64,000 nucleotides of DNA from Halomonas sp. MCCC 1A13316 (GCF_014931605.1 NZ_CP053382.1:1178001-1242000), one strand, 5' to 3'; positions 27,394-36,924 are shown, counted from the stretch's first letter. Notes: generated from the letters alone by a model not told the origin. A program made the numbers and translations.

Positions 27394-27410
27394 CTTAACC
27401 CATCCTTAAA
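27394..27410 (-). promoter_or_regulatory. PmrA-like box upstream of cytochrome b561
   Basis: On the minus strand TTTAAG-GATGG-GTTAAG, half-sites 11 bases apart, 48 bases before the gene. A -10-like TAGAAA follows 12 bases downstream. It is the third copy of the same pattern within 4 kb. Confidence 0.6.
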
Positions 27411-27556
27411 GGTCCGATCATCTTGCGTTCATGCTCTATCGCCATTGTCCGTGGCCGGCCGTTACTATCTCGCTTTTCAGGGAGCGCCCAATGGCTTAAA
27501 GGCACGTGGAGTCAGGGCCGAACCGGCGCTACGCTGTGACCAGCACAGGAGATCAC

Positions 27557-28453
27557 ATGGGACACGATCATCATCGTAGCGGACACGATGAACAGGACAG
27601 CCAGCGCCGCCTGGCCTGGGGCATTCTGCTCACCGGCGGCTTCATGCTCGCCGAGGTGGTGGGTGGCATTCTTTCCGGCTCACTGGCACTGCTGGCCGAT
27701 GCCGGTCACATGCTCACGGATGCCGCCTCCCTGACGCTGGCGTGGTTCGCGGCTCGGATCAGCGCCCGCCCAGCGGACGACCGGCGCAGCTACGGCTACT
27801 ATCGGGTGCAGACTCTGGCGGCTTTCGTCAACGGCCTGGCATTGATCGCCATCGTGGTGTGGATTGCCATCGAGGCGATCCGCCGCTTCATGTCGCCAGT
27901 GGAGGTGATGGGCGTACCCATGCTGGTTATCGCCGTGCTGGGACTATTCGTCAATCTGGTGGTATTCGCCACTCTGCATGGCGGCGACCGCCAGAACCTC
28001 AATATTCGCGGCGCGGCGCTCCACGTACTGGGCGATCTCCTGGGGTCGGTGGCGGCGATTGTCGCTGCGCTGGTCATTCTCACCTCCGGCTGGACGCCCA
28101 TCGATCCGTTGCTTTCGCTACTGGTGGCGGCGCTGATCCTGAGGAGCGCCTGGAAACTGACCTTGGAATCGGGGCACATCCTGCTGGAAGGATCACCGCT
28201 CGACGCGCAGGCTTCACAGCTGCGTCGCGAGATTCCCGAGGCGTTGCCGGTGGTGCACGATATACACCACGTTCACGTCTGGTCGCTGACGCCGGGGCAT
28301 CGTCTCGCTTCGCTGCATGCCGCCGTGGAGGCAGGGGAGAATCGCCAGGCCGCCCTGGTGGCGATCCAGGCGCTACTGGCCGAGCGCTACGACATCCACC
28401 ATGCCACCATCCAGCTCGAGGACCCCGGCGACTGCATCGATGTGCGGGATTGA
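27557..28453 (+). CDS. Cation diffusion facilitator (Zn/Co/Cd exporter)
   Basis: A 298-residue CDF protein with six helices. The metal site residues are in ADAGHMLTDAASL (TM2, near residue 44) and HVLGDLLGS (TM5, near 155). A histidine-rich N-terminus (MGHDHHRSGHDE) and the cytoplasmic domain with HDIHHVHVWSLTPGHR near 233 bind metal. It exports zinc or a similar divalent cation in exchange for protons. ATG 27557 has GGAGA 5 bases upstream. It is convergent with the LysR gene, 6 bases apart. Confidence 0.92.
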   Translation: MGHDHHRSGHDEQDSQRRLAWGILLTGGFMLAEVVGGILSGSLALLADAGHMLTDAASLTLAWFAARISARPADDRRSYGYYRVQTLAAFVNGLALIAIVVWIAIEAIRRFMSPVEVMGVPMLVIAVLGLFVNLVVFATLHGGDRQNLNIRGAALHVLGDLLGSVAAIVAALVILTSGWTPIDPLLSLLVAALILRSAWKLTLESGHILLEGSPLDAQASQLRREIPEALPVVHDIHHVHVWSLTPGHRLASLHAAVEAGENRQAALVAIQALLAERYDIHHATIQLEDPGDCIDVRD

Positions 28454-28459
28454 AGGGCC

Positions 28460-29365
28460 TCAGGTTAGGCCACCCCACACACTCTCCAGCACCTCGAGCG
28501 CCGCGGCGATGGCTGGCTCCTCGCTGCGTTCGCGCCGCCACACGAAGCACAGTGCGCAGGGCAGGCGAACGCCGTCGACCATCGTCAGGCCGCGCTCCTG
28601 GCGCTCAGCCATGGCCAGCGCGTCGCGTGCCAGGCTCAGGCCGACTCCGGCGCGGACCAGGTCGAGCATGCATGCTTCCTGGTCCACCTGGGCCACGCCG
28701 TTTGGCGTCAGGCCGAGCGGGCCGAGTACGCCACGCAGCAGTCGATGATGGACAGACAGGGCCGGCGTAACGATCCAGGGCAGGCCGGCGAGGCTTGGCC
28801 AGTCGGAGCTGGCCACCCGGCTGCCCCAGCCCGGCGGTGCGACCACGTGGTAGTGAAAGTGGGTCAGCTCGCGGTAGGCGATCTCGGGCGCTTCGAGGCC
28901 CGGGCCTTGGCCGGGCGGGGCGAGGAAGAAGCCGACATCGAATTCGTCGTGGCGTACCCACTCCAGCACGCTGCCGCTCATGCCGTGCTGCAGTTCGGTC
29001 TCGAGCTGCGGGGCGCGCTCCACCAGGCGATGCAGGAAGGCGCCCAGGCGAATGAATTCCGGGTCGACGATGGTGCCGATGCGTAGCCTGCCGCGCAGCG
29101 TACCGTGCAGGGCGCGGGCGTTCTGCTCGAAGGCCGCCATGGCCGCCAGGGCCCGTTCCGCTGCGGGCAGCAGGGTGTAGCCATCTTTGGACAGCGCGAG
29201 CCCCTGGGGGCGGCGGCGGAACAGCGTCAGCCCCAATTCCTCCTGGAAATGCTTGAGCTTGAGGCTCACGGCGGGCTGGGTCAGGTGCAGCCGGGCGGCG
29301 GCCCGGGAGACGCTGCCTTCCCGGGCCACGGTGACGAAGGCGCGCAGGGCCTGGAGGTCGTGCAT
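28460..29365 (-). CDS. LysR-family transcriptional regulator
   Basis: A 301-residue LysR protein. The helix-turn-helix covers residues about 3-60 (LQALRAFVTVAREGSVSRAA, LTQPAVSLKLKHFQEEL). The effector domain follows. ATG 29365 (MHDLQALRAF) is chosen; the open frame extends far upstream antisense to the GMC gene and that part is spurious. It is divergent from the GMC oxidoreductase, with a dyad operator between them, so it probably controls that gene and itself. Effector unknown. Confidence 0.9.
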   Translation of the reverse strand: MHDLQALRAFVTVAREGSVSRAAARLHLTQPAVSLKLKHFQEELGLTLFRRRPQGLALSKDGYTLLPAAERALAAMAAFEQNARALHGTLRGRLRIGTIVDPEFIRLGAFLHRLVERAPQLETELQHGMSGSVLEWVRHDEFDVGFFLAPPGQGPGLEAPEIAYRELTHFHYHVVAPPGWGSRVASSDWPSLAGLPWIVTPALSVHHRLLRGVLGPLGLTPNGVAQVDQEACMLDLVRAGVGLSLARDALAMAERQERGLTMVDGVRLPCALCFVWRRERSEEPAIAAALEVLESVWGGLT

Positions 29366-29389
29366 GCGGACTGACCACGCAAGTGAGTG

Positions 29390-29408
29390 ATATGAGCAAA
29401 GCTTATAT
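29390..29408. promoter_or_regulatory. LysR-type operator dyad between the regulator and GMC genes
   Basis: ATATGAG-CAAAG-CTTATAT is a 7+7 inverted repeat with one mismatch, centred 34 bases before the LysR start. It has the ATA-N-TAT form of LysR recognition sites in the shared promoter region. Confidence 0.5.
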
Positions 29409-29533
29409 CTCGCTTTGGTATTACTCAATTGATCCTGGCGTCCGTCGCGGTAGTCTGGACTCACGACATAACAACGATGCGATGGTCCGGCCCGGTTCGC
29501 CGAGCACAGGACCATCGAGAGAGAGAGCATGCC

Positions 29534-31210
29534 ATGGCAGAGCAGGAATTCGACTATATCGTGGTGGGCGCCGGCACCGCCGGCTGCCTGCTGGCCAACC
29601 GACTCAGCGCCGATCCTGCTAACCGGGTGCTGCTGATCGAGGCGGGTGGGCGCGACAACTATCACTGGGTGCATATCCCGGTGGGCTACCTCTATTGCAT
29701 CAATAACCCGCGTACCGACTGGTGCTTCAAGACCGAGCCGGACAAAGGCCTCAACGGGCGCTCGCTGGTCTACCCGCGCGGCAAGACCCTGGGCGGCTGC
29801 TCGAGTATCAATGGCATGCTTTATATGCGCGGTCAGGCCCGCGATTACGACGGTTGGGCCGAGCTGGTGGGCGACGCCGCCTGGCGCTGGGAAAATTGCC
29901 TGCCGGACTTCATGAAACACGAGGATCACTACCGTCTGGACGAAGGCGGCGATGACGATGCCGCCCACCGCGACTACCACGGCCATGGCGGCGAGTGGCG
30001 GGTGGAGAAGCAGCGCCTCAAGTGGCAGGTGCTCGAAGACTTCGCCGAAGCGGCGGTACAGGCGGGCATACCGCGAACGAGTGACTTCAACCGCGGCGAC
30101 AACGAGGGCGTCGATTACTTCGAGGTCAACCAGCGCGACGGCTGGCGTTGGAACGCGGCCAAGGCCTTCCTGCGCCCGGTTTGCGAAAAGCGCGACAATT
30201 TCACTCTCTGGCACTCCTCCCAAGTACACCGCCTGCTGTTCGACCAGGGCAACGACGGAAGACCTCGGGCGAGCGGTGTGGAAGTGGAGCGCGACGGTAG
30301 CGTCATACGGATCAAGGCGGCTCGTGAAGTGATACTGACGGCAGGGGCCATCGGCTCGCCGCAGTTGCTGCAGCTCTCAGGCATCGGCCCGGCAGGGCTG
30401 CTGGCCGAGCATGATATCCCGCTGGTCCATGAATTGCCCGGCGTCGGCGAGAACCTGCAGGATCACCTGCAGATTCGCTCGGTCTATCGCGTCACGGGCG
30501 CCAAGACCCTCAATACCCTGGCGGCCTCCTGGCTGGGCAAGGCGAAAATCGGCATGGAATACCTGCTGCGCCGTACCGGCCCCATGAGCATGGCGCCTTC
30601 ACAGCTGTGCGCTTTCACTCGCAGCAGCGACGATTACGAACACCCCAACATCGAATATCACGTACAGCCGCTGAGCCTGGAGGCTTTCGGCCAGCCGCTG
30701 CACGACTATCCGGCGATCACCGCCAGCGTATGCAACCTCAACCCCACCAGCCGTGGCAGCGTGCGCATCAAGAGCCGTGACCCGCATCAGGCCCCGGCCA
30801 TCGCGCCCAACTATCTCAGCACCGAAGAGGATCGCCGCGTGGCGGCGGACTCGCTGCGGGTCACGCGGCGCATCGCCGAACAGCCGGCCTTCGCCAAGTA
30901 CCGCCCGGAGGAGGTCAAGCCCGGCGTGCAGTACCAGAGCGACGATGACCTGGCCAGGCTGGCCGGCGACATCGGCACCACCATCTTCCACCCGGTGGGC
31001 ACGGCCAAGATGGGGCGCGACGACGATCCCATGGCGGTAGTGGACGCCCGCCTGCGGGTACGCGGCGTCGCAGGGCTGCGGGTGGTGGATGCCAGCATCA
31101 TGCCCACCATCACCAGTGGCAACACCAACTCGCCGACGCTGATGATCGCCGAGAAGGCCGCGGGATGGATTCTTGGCAATGGTAAGAATCCTGACATACA
31201 GGCAAAATAG
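29534..31210 (+). CDS. GMC-family oxidoreductase (choline/alcohol dehydrogenase-like)
   Basis: A 558-residue flavoenzyme. ATG 29534 (MAEQEFDYIV) follows GAGAGAG. FAD motif VVGAGTAGCLLANRLS near residue 10, GMC signature 1 GKTLGGCSSINGMLYMRG near 78, signature 2 GAIGSPQLLQLSGIGP near 272, and the C-terminal active-site region HPVGTAKMGRD plus NTNSPTLMIAEKAAG. It oxidises an alcohol and passes electrons to the quinone pool or oxygen. Compared with BetA it lacks a betaine operon context, so substrate is open; aliphatic alcohols (AlkJ-like) are possible. Divergent LysR likely regulates it. Confidence 0.9.
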   Translation: MAEQEFDYIVVGAGTAGCLLANRLSADPANRVLLIEAGGRDNYHWVHIPVGYLYCINNPRTDWCFKTEPDKGLNGRSLVYPRGKTLGGCSSINGMLYMRGQARDYDGWAELVGDAAWRWENCLPDFMKHEDHYRLDEGGDDDAAHRDYHGHGGEWRVEKQRLKWQVLEDFAEAAVQAGIPRTSDFNRGDNEGVDYFEVNQRDGWRWNAAKAFLRPVCEKRDNFTLWHSSQVHRLLFDQGNDGRPRASGVEVERDGSVIRIKAAREVILTAGAIGSPQLLQLSGIGPAGLLAEHDIPLVHELPGVGENLQDHLQIRSVYRVTGAKTLNTLAASWLGKAKIGMEYLLRRTGPMSMAPSQLCAFTRSSDDYEHPNIEYHVQPLSLEAFGQPLHDYPAITASVCNLNPTSRGSVRIKSRDPHQAPAIAPNYLSTEEDRRVAADSLRVTRRIAEQPAFAKYRPEEVKPGVQYQSDDDLARLAGDIGTTIFHPVGTAKMGRDDDPMAVVDARLRVRGVAGLRVVDASIMPTITSGNTNSPTLMIAEKAAGWILGNGKNPDIQAK

Positions 31211-31385
31211 TATTTGACCTGTGAGCGCGAAGAGCGCAAACTGCCGGCAGTTGGTTAGCAAGTCGAACATCGCAAGTGGTCATCGAAACGCTCATGGCAT
31301 CGATTTCCCGGTGAAAAGTTTCTTGTTTTACCCACTGCAACTCGGGTATCTCCCGGAACATCAATGCTGTTAGAGGAATTCGATA

Positions 31386-31592
31386 ATGGCAACTGGCACA
31401 GTCAAGTGGTTCAACGACACCAAAGGCTTCGGCTTCATTTCTCCGGACGACAACGGTGACGACCTGTTCGCTCACTTCTCCGAGATTCAGGCTGACGGCT
31501 TCAAGACTCTGCAGGACGGTCAGAAGGTCTCCTTCGACGTCACTCAGGGCAAGAAAGGCCTTCAGGCCTCCAACATCAAGGTCATCGGCTAA
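31386..31592 (+). CDS. CspA-family cold-shock protein
   Basis: A 68-residue single-domain nucleic-acid chaperone. RNP1 KGFGFI and RNP2 LFAHF are intact, with the conserved opening [12 protein letters not shown]. Its codon use is strongly biased, as for a highly expressed gene. A 175-base leader separates it from the GMC gene; long leaders are usual for csp genes and may form a thermosensing structure, though I cannot show one. GAGGAA precedes the ATG. A strong terminator follows. Confidence 0.96.
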   Translation: MATGTVKWFNDTKGFGFISPDDNGDDLFAHFSEIQADGFKTLQDGQKVSFDVTQGKKGLQASNIKVIG

Positions 31593-31635
31593 GCTTCGGC
31601 TTACCATGAACTGATGTGCCACCCAGGTGGCAGAG

Positions 31636-31660
31636 AAGGCCCGCGAAAGCGGGCCTTTTT
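31636..31660 (+). terminator. Rho-independent terminator of the cold-shock gene
   Basis: Perfect 9-bp stem AAGGCCCGC / GCGGGCCTT with a GAAA tetraloop, running into a T-run (TTTTT). It is a textbook intrinsic terminator 43 bases after the stop codon. Confidence 0.92.
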
Positions 31661-31705
31661 CGTTGTGCGTCATGTTTCCTATCTCTCCATCTTCTTATGT
31701 TATTT

Positions 31706-31737
31706 AGTTATTTTTGAATTTCTAAAAATAACTTTTT
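31706..31737. terminator. AT-rich hairpin before the SLC13-type transporter
   Basis: AGTTATTTTT / AAAAATAACT form a perfect 10-bp stem with an 8-base loop, followed by TTTTT. It lies in an unusually AT-rich 80-base stretch. It may back up the csp terminator or act on antisense RNA. Confidence 0.45.
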
Positions 31738-31796
31738 AGAATAAGCAACGGCAGTGCACAATAGCCCGACGTTCCCCTTGCGCACGGACTTTCCCC

Positions 31797-33566
31797 ATGC
31801 CGCTGGATGCCTGGCTAGCTTTTGTCGTCGTCCTTGCCGTCTTCCCATTGATGGCGTTCTCCCGCCTCGGCCCCGATATCGTACTGTTGGGGGCTGTTGT
31901 CCTGCTATTGACCCTCGGCGTGATCGACCCGGCCCAGGCGCTGGGCGGCTTCTCCAGCACCGGCCTGTTCACCGTCGCCTTCATGTACGTGCTGGTGGCG
32001 AGTATCCGCGAGACCGGTGGCATCGACCTGATCATTCGCCACGTGCTCGGGCGGCCGCGCAGCGAGAGCGGTGCACTGGCACGACTGATACTGCCGGTGG
32101 CCGCTCTCAGCGGCTTTCTCAACAACACGCCAATCGTGGCCACCTACGTTCCCGCAGTGTTGAGCTGGAGCCGGCGCTTGCAGCTACCGCCTCATCGCCT
32201 GCTGATGCCGCTCAGCTTCGCTTCGATTCTGGGTGGCACCGTTACGCTGTTCGGCACCAGTACCAACCTGGTGGTGCATGGTTTGTTATTGGAGCGTCGA
32301 CCCGAGCTGACCATGGGCCTGTTCGATATCGCCTGGGTGGGGGTGCCGGTGGCAGTCGTCGGCTTGCTCTATCTGATGCTGGCAGGCGCACGCCTGCTGC
32401 CGCAACGGCGCGATGTCGGTCAGGCTTTCGAGAACCCGCGCGAATATACCATCGAGATGGAAGTCGATTCTGCCGGGCCGTTGGTCAACCGAACCGTGGA
32501 GGAGGCCGGCCTGCGGCACCTTCAGGAGTTGTTCCTGGTGGAGATCGAACGTGACGGCAACGTGGTCAGCGTGGTGGGCCCGGGTGAGCGTCTCAAGGGC
32601 GGCGACCGACTGGTGTTCGCCGGCACATCCGATGGCGCAGTAGAGCTGCAGCAGATTCGCGGCCTGGTGCCCTCGTACCACGGGGAATCCAGCCTGAAGA
32701 AGGAGTTTCGCGAACGCCGCTTGGTGGAGGCGGTGGTGTCGGACCAGTGCCAGTTCGTTGGCCAGCGCATTCGCGATGGCCACTTCCGCACCCTTTACGG
32801 TGCCGCCGTGCTGGCGGTGTGCCGTGGTGGCGAGCGGGTGGCCGGCAACCTGGGCCAGGTGCGTTTGCAGCCCGCCGATGTGCTGCTGTTGGAAGCGCGC
32901 CCGCCTTTCATCGAGCGCCATCGGCAGTCGCGGGACTTCCTGCTGATCAGCCAGGTCAACGGCGCGGCACGCCCGGTCCACGAGAAGGCCTGGATAGCCT
33001 GGAGCATCCTGGCGGGTGTGGTCGTGCTCGCCGCTTTCGGCGTCATGAGCCTGATGAACGCTGCCATGCTGGGTGCTGCGCTGGCGCTAGGCAGCGGCTG
33101 CTGCTCGGTAGGTGCGGCCAAGCGTGGGCTCGATACCCAGGTACTGCTGACCATTGCCGCCTCCTTCGGCCTGGGGTCGGCGCTGGAAAGCTCGGGGGCG
33201 GCGGCTGCCTTGGCCGGCCTGGCGCTGGGCCTGGCCGATGGCAACCCCTGGCTGCTGCTCATCGGCACCTACCTGCTGGTGGCACTGCTCACCGAGTTGG
33301 TGACCAACAACGCCGCAGCGGTGATTACCTTTCCGGTGGTGGTGACTAGCGCCGAGAGCCTTGGGGTCAGCCCGATGCCCTTCGTTGTGGCAGTGATGTT
33401 CGCCGCCTCGGCGAGCTTCCTCACCCCGATCGGCTATCAGACCAACCTGATGGTGCATGGCCCCGGCGGCTATCGTTTCAGCGACTTCCTGCGCGTGGGC
33501 GGGCCACTCAACCTGTTGACGGCAGCGGTGGCACTGCCGTTGATTCCGCTGGTGTGGCCGTTCTGA
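31797..33566 (+). CDS. SLC13/DASS-type transporter with two TrkA-C (RCK-C) domains
   Basis: A 589-residue membrane protein: about five N-terminal helices, two cytoplasmic TrkA-C domains (around residues 210-290 and 300-385; the second begins near RRLVEAVVSDQCQFVGQRI), then about five more helices. The DASS substrate-site motifs are LNNTPIVATYVPAVLSW near 105 and, in the second half, TELVTNNAAAVITFPV near 500. It moves dicarboxylate, sulfate or a related anion with sodium; the TrkA-C insert suggests nucleotide or ion regulation. The ribosome site before ATG 31797 is weak. Confidence 0.88.
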   Translation: MPLDAWLAFVVVLAVFPLMAFSRLGPDIVLLGAVVLLLTLGVIDPAQALGGFSSTGLFTVAFMYVLVASIRETGGIDLIIRHVLGRPRSESGALARLILPVAALSGFLNNTPIVATYVPAVLSWSRRLQLPPHRLLMPLSFASILGGTVTLFGTSTNLVVHGLLLERRPELTMGLFDIAWVGVPVAVVGLLYLMLAGARLLPQRRDVGQAFENPREYTIEMEVDSAGPLVNRTVEEAGLRHLQELFLVEIERDGNVVSVVGPGERLKGGDRLVFAGTSDGAVELQQIRGLVPSYHGESSLKKEFRERRLVEAVVSDQCQFVGQRIRDGHFRTLYGAAVLAVCRGGERVAGNLGQVRLQPADVLLLEARPPFIERHRQSRDFLLISQVNGAARPVHEKAWIAWSILAGVVVLAAFGVMSLMNAAMLGAALALGSGCCSVGAAKRGLDTQVLLTIAASFGLGSALESSGAAAALAGLALGLADGNPWLLLIGTYLLVALLTELVTNNAAAVITFPVVVTSAESLGVSPMPFVVAVMFAASASFLTPIGYQTNLMVHGPGGYRFSDFLRVGGPLNLLTAAVALPLIPLVWPF

Positions 33567-33696
33567 GCGAGGTTCCTGCAGCGTTCGAAGTGCAGGCCTG
33601 CCGCCGTGTGTTCCACGGCGAAGCCAACGTGACGGGCTCGCCGGGAACATGTCTTTGGGGTAGGGTGACGTTTTTTGATTACGATGGAAGAACCCA

Positions 33697-34362
33697 ATGA
33701 GCCAACCCGGCGAACTGATCATCGAGCCGAAGAGCGGTCGTCCGGCCGACGCCTGTGTCTTCATCCTGCACGGCCTGGGCGCCGACGGTCGCGATTTCGA
33801 GCCACTGGTGCCGGCCCTGCCGCTTGCGCAGGGGCTCAATGTACGCTTCGTGCTGCCCCATGCGCCGCGGCTGCCGGTGACCATCAACGGCGGCATGGTG
33901 ATGCCGGCGTGGTACGACATCCACGAGATGAGCCTCGACCGACGCGTTGACACCCGGCAACTGGTGGCATCCGCAGAGCGTATCCAGGAGCTGGTACAGG
34001 AGCAGATCGGACACGGCATCGACAGCCGGCGCATCATTCTCGCCGGCTTCTCCCAGGGCGGAGCGGTGGCTTACCAGGCTGCGCTCTCCTTTGCCGAGCC
34101 GCTGGGCGGGCTGCTGGCGATGTCGACCTACTTCGCCACCGCCGATACCATCACGCTTGCCGAGGCCAACCGCGAGCTGCCGATAGAGATCCATCATGGC
34201 TCGTTCGATCCGGTGGTACCCGAATCGCTGGGCAAGGCGGCCTACCAGCGCCTGCAGGCCTTGGGCTATTCGGTCCACTACCAGAGCTATCCTATGGCGC
34301 ACGCGGTGTGCCCGCAACAAATAGGCGATGTCGCCAACTGGCTGAACGCCCGGCTGGGCTGA
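33697..34362 (+). CDS. Carboxylesterase/phospholipase (alpha/beta hydrolase)
   Basis: A 221-residue serine esterase of the acyl-protein thioesterase/EstB type. The catalytic triad is Ser in GFSQGG near 114, Asp in HGSFDPVVP near 168 and His in YPMAHAV near 199; the oxyanion region is ILHGLGADG near 25. Cytoplasmic, with no signal peptide. It hydrolyses short acyl esters. The prenyltransferase gene starts 6 bases after its stop, so they form an operon. Confidence 0.92.
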   Translation: MSQPGELIIEPKSGRPADACVFILHGLGADGRDFEPLVPALPLAQGLNVRFVLPHAPRLPVTINGGMVMPAWYDIHEMSLDRRVDTRQLVASAERIQELVQEQIGHGIDSRRIILAGFSQGGAVAYQAALSFAEPLGGLLAMSTYFATADTITLAEANRELPIEIHHGSFDPVVPESLGKAAYQRLQALGYSVHYQSYPMAHAVCPQQIGDVANWLNARLG

Positions 34363-34368
34363 CCCTCG

Positions 34369-35301
34369 ATGAGCGGCATTACGGCGGACGCATCGCTGCT
34401 GCGTGCCTGCCTGCGCAGTAGCCGGCCGAACTTCCTGATCCTGGCGCCGCTGTGCGCGGGGCTTGCTATCACAGCAGCCATCGCCGACGGCCACTCGTTC
34501 GCCACGGTCGATGCGCTGCTGGTGCTGCTCGGCGCCCTGCTGGCCCACGCGGCGGTCAACCTGTTCAACGAGCACCACGATTTCCACTCCGGCCTGGATG
34601 CGATGACCGAGCGCACGCCGTTCTCCGGCGGCAGCGGCTCTCTGCCCGAACGGCCCGAGGCCGCTGACGCGGTGCGTGCCACGGCGTACGCCTGTCTGCT
34701 GGGCGTAATGCTGATCGGCGCCTGGTTCCTGTGGCGGACGGGGCCGACCGTACTGCTCTACGGCCTGCTGGGACTCGGCCTGGTCGTTGCCTATACCGCT
34801 TGGCTGACTCGCCGCCCCTGGCTCTGCCTGCTGGCACCCGGAGTGGGCTTCGGCCTGCTGATGGTGCTAGGGGCCCACCAGGCACTGGCCGGTACGCTCA
34901 CCTCCACGGCTCTCGCGGCGGCGCTAGTACCCACGCTGATGGTCAGTGCGCTGCTGCTGATCAACCAGCTTCCCGACATCGATGCCGACCGGCGGGTGGG
35001 GCGCGACCACCTGGCGATCCGCCTGGGCCCGAAGCGTGCCGCCCGGCTGGTGGCGGTGTTGCTGGCCCTGGCCTTCGGCGTGGTGCCAGTGGCCTGGCTG
35101 GCCGGGGCTCTACCGGGCGCGGCCTGGCTGATGTGGCTGACGCTGCCGGCCGCGGCGTGGCTGGTGCATGGCCTGTGGCGCTTACCGCCCGAGGTTGGGC
35201 GCGGCGAGATGAAGCCGCTGTTGCCACTGATGGGCGTTAACGTCGTACTGCTGCTGGCGAGCCTGGCCCTGCTCAACGTCGGGCTCTTTCTTGCTGCCTG
35301 A
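34369..35301 (+). CDS. UbiA-family prenyltransferase (MenA-like)
   Basis: A 310-residue membrane protein with about eight helices. The two aspartate-rich motifs that hold the Mg-prenyl diphosphate are [14 protein letters not shown] near residue 63 and [15 protein letters not shown] near 199. The first has N-x3-HD-x3-GLD, as in MenA relatives rather than UbiA itself. It prenylates an aromatic or naphthoate acceptor. No menaquinone genes are nearby, so the acceptor is unknown. Overlap-like spacing with the esterase suggests co-expression. Confidence 0.85.
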   Translation: MSGITADASLLRACLRSSRPNFLILAPLCAGLAITAAIADGHSFATVDALLVLLGALLAHAAVNLFNEHHDFHSGLDAMTERTPFSGGSGSLPERPEAADAVRATAYACLLGVMLIGAWFLWRTGPTVLLYGLLGLGLVVAYTAWLTRRPWLCLLAPGVGFGLLMVLGAHQALAGTLTSTALAAALVPTLMVSALLLINQLPDIDADRRVGRDHLAIRLGPKRAARLVAVLLALAFGVVPVAWLAGALPGAAWLMWLTLPAAAWLVHGLWRLPPEVGRGEMKPLLPLMGVNVVLLLASLALLNVGLFLAA

Positions 35302-35387
35302 GGTGTTCCCGCCCAAGGTCTGTCTCGACACGGCGAAGACGGCTGGGCAAGATGAGCCAACGTATTTACTGCCCTCAGGACCGACTC

Positions 35388-36590
35388 ATGAGCACTTCAC
35401 GCTTCGCCAATCTGCCCGACTCCCAGGGTTTCTTCGGCCGTTTCGGTGGCCAATACATCCCGCCCGAATTGAAGCGAGTGATGGATGAAATCGACTCCGC
35501 CTACGAAGAGATCCGTGTGCGTGACGATTTCCAGCAGGAGCTGGCCGAGCTGTTCGCCGATTACGTCGGCCGGCCCAGCCCCATCTTTCATGCCCGCCGG
35601 CTGTCCGAAAAGCTCGGTGGTGCCCAGCTCCATCTCAAGCGCGAGGACCTGAACCACACCGGCGCGCACAAGATAAATCACTGCCTGGGCGAGGCGTTGC
35701 TGGCCAAGTTCATGGGCAAGACCAAGGTCATCGCCGAGACGGGGGCCGGCCAGCACGGCGTGGCGCTGGCCACTGCCTGCGCCCTGGTGGGCATTCCCTG
35801 CGAGATTCACATGGGCCAGGTGGACATCGAGAAGGAACACCCCAACGTCACCAAGATGAAGATTCTCGGCTGCAAACTGGTAGCGGTCACGCGTGGCACC
35901 GCCACCCTCAAGGATGCCGTGGACAGCGCTTTCGAGGAGTACCTCAAGGATCCGCAGAACTATATCTACGCCATCGGCTCGGTGGTGGGGCCGCACCCGT
36001 TTCCCAAGATGGTGCGTGACTTCCAGTCGATCATTGGCCGCGAGGCTCGGGAGCAGTTCCTGGAGCGCCATGGTCGGCTGCCCGATCACGTTACCGCCTG
36101 TGTGGGGGGCGGCTCCAATGCGATCGGTATGTTCACTGCATTCCTCGACGATGAAGCCGTTCATCTGGTGGGCGTGGAGCCCGCCGGCGAAGGCCTCGAT
36201 ACCCAGCGCCACTCCGCTACCCTGACGCTCGGCAAACCCGGTGAGATCCACGGCATGGCTTGCTACGTGCTGGAGGATGAGCAGGGAAACCCGATGCCGG
36301 TACATTCCATCGCCTCGGGGCTCGACTACCCCGGCGTCGGCCCGCAGCACAGCTATCTCAAGGAACTGGGGCGAGTCGACTACGAGACGGCCACCGACGC
36401 CGAGTGCCTCGACGCCTTCCTGACCCTGTCACGAGTAGAAGGCATCATCCCGGCACTCGAAAGCGCCCACGCCGTGGCTTGGGCCATACGTGTCGCGCCG
36501 ACTTTGCCCAAGGACCAGCACATCCTGATTAACCTGTCCGGCCGTGGCGACAAGGATGCCGACTACGTGGCAGACAAGCTCGGACTCTGA
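35388..36590 (+). CDS. trpB: Tryptophan synthase beta chain, standalone
   Basis: A 400-residue PLP enzyme that joins indole and serine to tryptophan. The PLP lysine is in [10 protein letters not shown] near residue 92, the glutamate in [13 protein letters not shown] near 114, and the phosphate loop in GGGSNAIG near 236. ATG 35388 has CAGGA 7 bases before it. No trpA follows, which is unusual. In the TrpA-contact region the usual MGAEDxxRQxLNVxRM pattern reads [16 protein letters not shown], so this may be a divergent paralogue that works with a distant TrpA or alone. Confidence 0.88.
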   Translation: MSTSRFANLPDSQGFFGRFGGQYIPPELKRVMDEIDSAYEEIRVRDDFQQELAELFADYVGRPSPIFHARRLSEKLGGAQLHLKREDLNHTGAHKINHCLGEALLAKFMGKTKVIAETGAGQHGVALATACALVGIPCEIHMGQVDIEKEHPNVTKMKILGCKLVAVTRGTATLKDAVDSAFEEYLKDPQNYIYAIGSVVGPHPFPKMVRDFQSIIGREAREQFLERHGRLPDHVTACVGGGSNAIGMFTAFLDDEAVHLVGVEPAGEGLDTQRHSATLTLGKPGEIHGMACYVLEDEQGNPMPVHSIASGLDYPGVGPQHSYLKELGRVDYETATDAECLDAFLTLSRVEGIIPALESAHAVAWAIRVAPTLPKDQHILINLSGRGDKDADYVADKLGL

Positions 36591-36696
36591 CAGGCTAAGG
36601 GGAATGGGCCTGCCTATTTGGAACTCAGGGGTTGAGTCGGGCAGGAACGATCCCAAGGTAATCGAATAGTGCTTTCAGCAGCACAAGGAGACTGTG

Positions 36697-36924
36697 ATGA
36701 TGCCCGATATGTCCGAAGAGTTGCGTTTGCCCGTGGCCTGCCCGAGCTGCGGCAGCCACCTCTATCGTGTTTCGAAGGTTCATAACCCGGATGACAAGGT
36801 GTTCTGTGCCTCCTGCAAGCGCTTCCTGTGTCTCTATCACGAAGCGCAGGACATGCTGGAGAAGGGGACGGGCGACGAACTCGAAGCCATGATCGAAGAG
36901 GTCGTCAACCGCAACCATCATTAA
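36697..36924 (+). CDS. Small zinc-ribbon protein
   Basis: A 75-residue protein with two CxxC pairs, CPSC near 15 and CASC near 37, spaced as a zinc ribbon, and an acidic C-terminal helix. I do not recognise the family. ATG 36697 is chosen among GTG 36694, ATG 36697 and ATG 36700 because AAGGAG sits 6 bases upstream. It ends 10 bases before the membrane cluster, so it may be its first cistron and an assembly or regulatory factor for it. Confidence 0.75.
   Translation: MMPDMSEELRLPVACPSCGSHLYRVSKVHNPDDKVFCASCKRFLCLYHEAQDMLEKGTGDELEAMIEEVVNRNHH

Noticed and set aside
29366..30229. Upstream extension of the LysR reading frame into the GMC gene
   Set aside because: The extra 288 residues are antisense to a GMC gene with intact motifs; LysR proteins begin at the helix-turn-helix.
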